Of a stretch of 64,000 nucleotides of DNA, positions 61,401-64,000 are shown one piece after another. The stretch's first letter is position 1; every line of letters begins with the position of its first letter. The notes below the pieces were generated by a model. The model searched no databases. It saw only the letters and a program-made list of their open reading frames with translations, and was not told the origin of the DNA. A program made the translations under genes and the position numbers. The stretch comes from Odontesthes bonariensis (lineage: Eukaryota; Chordata; Actinopteri; Atheriniformes; Atherinopsidae): the NCBI RefSeq assembly GCF_027942865.1, contig NC_134514.1, positions 16,787,965 through 16,851,964 of the forward strand, written 5' to 3'.

Positions 61401-64000
61401 GCTATAAAAAGTGTCCTCAGAATTAAATGGTGTGAAATATACTCGTAGCATTGACGTCAGAGGCTCTCAGTAAGAGGGAGAACAGTAAATATCAGGCTAG
61501 CTTTAAAAAAGGTTTGTGAGGATTAGGCCAAACAAAGGACACCTGCTTACCATAGCTGCTGCGAAACGGTCATTTACTGGAAGGCAAGCACACACAAATT
61601 CTCTCTAAAGAGTTGTTATAGTAAAAAAAACTACTGGACTTTGTTCCCAGAGGAAGGTCCTTCCAGCACTATAGAGAAGACCACAGGGGCCTGTGTGTCA
61701 GTGTGATCATGGGACCATATCCTAAAAACATCTCTGGAATGCTTGTAGATGTCCATATGTTTATTCAAGCCCACTGACACTTTTGAATGCAAGTATATAA
61801 TATTCCCTGTATACATCAATGGCACTTCAGATCAGTTTTTGAATCAGGCAATTTCCAGAGCAAAGCCTTCTTTAGTTTGTTAATGTGTTTACCAAGTGAT
61901 AGGAGCGTAAAAACGTCTACATTGCCTTCCATCTGTATGACATTAACTCTGACACGCGCCATGGGTCAAAGCAGTGTCAGTTCAAATATGATGTGCGTTC
62001 ATCTTTAAGATGTGAATTATTGTGTAATATCAGGCTTTCAAGTTTTATAACGATTACAACATTTCATACACTCCTTTCTTTGGAGCTCTTCCACACTCTG
62101 TTCCCATTATCCCCATAAAGCCAATAATTTCCACAAACACATTAATTGCTCCACAATTTGATTGTTTGGAAAATAGAGATTTCGTCAGCCCCTTCCTGTT
62201 TGCAACGTGACCACTTCTTGCAGGATACACAGACTTAGAATTTGTGGAAACACACAAACACAGGCACGTGTTGACGTCTGCACACACAAGCAGGGAGACA
62301 GATGCAGGAGTGTAATTTAATGTTTGTAGCTGTGCAGCTTGCTCGGGTTAGCATACGTCAGCTCTGTCGTGGCCATTTGGTGGAGGCCACATACTGTACT
62401 ATCAGTATTGGGAAAAGTCTTTGAGGTTTATTACTCTCTGCATTTTTTATCATTCTCATTGTCTCTCCCTGGTCCTTATCATCCAGTTAAAATGTCTGAC
62501 ATTTCACACGTGCTCATGTGGACATAAATGCATTTACTATTCATTTGAGGAACTGCCATGCTGAATCAAGGATTCCAAAGGCAATTAAGGTTTCTAACTA
62601 ACAAATGATGTATCTCTCATCTCTGTAAGTCTAGCGTGGGAACCCCCTGACAGCTGGCTATCTCTGTGTCAAGAAATCTTCCCTCTCATATGTCACACAT
62701 GTGCGCAACATGCGTAACTTATGTACGTATATGACAAAGCACAGACATACCATGTTCTCCCAGCTGCTGGGAGTCACTTGTATTTGTCAGTGTGACCTAT
62801 GTATCTTGTAGCTGGATAGAAAAGCAGAACTCCTCTCAGATTACTCTAAAAAAATCTGCCACATTTGACACTCTAACTGCCTTTCTTGTCTTCTCTCTGC
62901 CGTACACACAATAATAATCTCAATTTATTCCAATCAGACCTTTGCACCGTTGCACTGGCAACCCCAACCACATTATCTGCTTGTTTGGAGAAGCTCTGAG
63001 TTCTGAGAGGCCCAGTTTCGTACGAATTCACTTAGAGTGAATCATTAACATGTATTTTAAAAGTTCTTGTTGGTCTTACACCATACTGTTTTTATTTTTT
63101 GTTGTGTCATCTAACTGCTTAGTCTCAACTTGTTAACATGTTGTGCTCATCTACTTTGATCCAGTAAAAGTAGTGATACCACCTTACAGACATGTTCTGT
63201 ACATAATAATTCCTGAGTTCAATCTCTCCCGAGCAAAAGAAATTTGGCTCAAAGTATGTAAACACCAAAACATGCCATCTCTAGGCTTTCCACAAGATTT
63301 TGTGTTAATGAGAACTTGTGAAGTTCTTCCACACCAAACTGGAACATCCATTTCCTCGTGGATACGGTTTTGTTCTGTGAGGCGTTATTACGTTGAAACA
63401 AGACAAAGGCCTTCTCCCAAACAATAAAGTTAAGTTTAGATTGTTGTCTAAAATATCCTTGTATGTGGACAGAAGTTTTCACATAGCTCCGGCCATACAG
63501 TGTATAACATCGATATATTACTGTATTTATTATTCAGAACAGCATTTTCAGAAATAATAACAAACATTGTTGTAATTTTTGTAATAACAATGTTAGAAGA
63601 TAATTTACGAAAATATATGAGTAAGGCCAAATGAATATACACGAATATACATGAAGACTTTGACCCAAAGGCTTTAACATAGAGGAAAGTTTCATTGAGG
63701 AATTCTACATTAAATTATAAACTATGAAAATCCAGTGAGTTACTAGTCACAGACAATAAATAGCTTGGCATAACTCTCTCTACCTTCCAGTTGTTGTATG
63801 AGCTAAAGTTGTTAACTTGAAATTTGCTTGAAATTAGGTATGAGGGTGTGAAGATTTCCCTATGAATAGTTGTCGTATATCACCCTTGTTTCTGGCCAGA
63901 ATGACCTCCTGTACCTTGATGAAAAAGCCTCTGACTGAATGCTGAAGGACCTAAGCTTCCTTAAGAAGTACGGTCTGCTTTCCCTGAATAGAACTCCTGG

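Larger units (their letters stand above)
43128..64000. other. 21-kb stretch without recognisable genes
   Basis: No open frame here shows a known domain or joins neighbours through in-phase splice sites. The longer ones are low-complexity, or hydrophobic by composition (for example 49972-50556, which runs through a GT repeat). It contains simple repeats (45965-45984, 50379-50402, 58434-58454) and a GC-richer block at about 44740-45240. It may be intergenic, or part of a long intron or regulatory territory of a gene beyond the window. Confidence 0.5.

Noticed and set aside
1-64000. CRISPR arrays, rRNA, viral genes, toxin systems
   Set aside because: No evenly spaced direct repeats with unique spacers, no rRNA-like sequence, and no viral or toxin-like frames seen.

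Overview
The window is vertebrate nuclear DNA, almost certainly from a teleost fish. The genes are split into short exons with GT-AG introns. There are long CA/GT microsatellites, a tRNA-derived SINE, and Tc1-like and hAT DNA transposons typical of ray-finned fish. Four protein-coding genes were rebuilt exon by exon; all intron phases and reading frames agree. No prokaryotic operon, CRISPR array or viral gene was seen.

Layout. (1) 1210-4869, minus: a 4F2hc/CD98 heavy-chain gene (slc3a2-like), the single-pass glycoprotein that brings LAT-type amino-acid transporters to the plasma membrane. (2) 4.9-10.3 kb: intergenic DNA with decayed Tc1-like transposon pieces. One piece carries a cleanly bounded 1217-bp non-autonomous hAT element with an intact 8-bp target duplication. 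(3) 10300-15089, minus: a PP2C-type Ser/Thr phosphatase of the PPM1A/B/N group, best matching PPM1N. (4) 18052-32918, plus: reticulon 2 (rtn2), with a long-isoform start at 18052 and a probable internal promoter and first exon at 22391 for a 203-residue short isoform. (5) 32.9-37.1 kb: intergenic DNA with microsatellites and a second Tc1-like inverted-repeat element. (6) 37150-41372, plus: an atypical Rho GTPase of the RHOU/RHOV subfamily, closest to RHOU, with a long probable 3' UTR to about 43.1 kb. (7) 43.1-64 kb: about 21 kb with no gene that I can support.

The ppm1n-rtn2 pair is head to head, about 3 kb apart, and is also adjacent in human (19q13.32), so this is an old linkage. slc3a2 and RHOU lie on other human chromosomes, so the four-gene neighbourhood probably reflects fish genome rearrangement after duplication. 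The genes do not form a pathway. All four products are membrane or signalling proteins: an ER-shaping protein, a membrane-associated Rho GTPase, a transporter subunit and a phosphatase.

Most notable points: the 4F2hc-like protein lacks the conserved juxtamembrane cysteine that normally bonds to the transporter light chain; the internal rtn2 first exon; tandem NAGNAG acceptors and upstream ORFs in rtn2; and the nested hAT-in-Tc1 structure with a 29-bp perfect hairpin. I did not find a convincing wholly new system.
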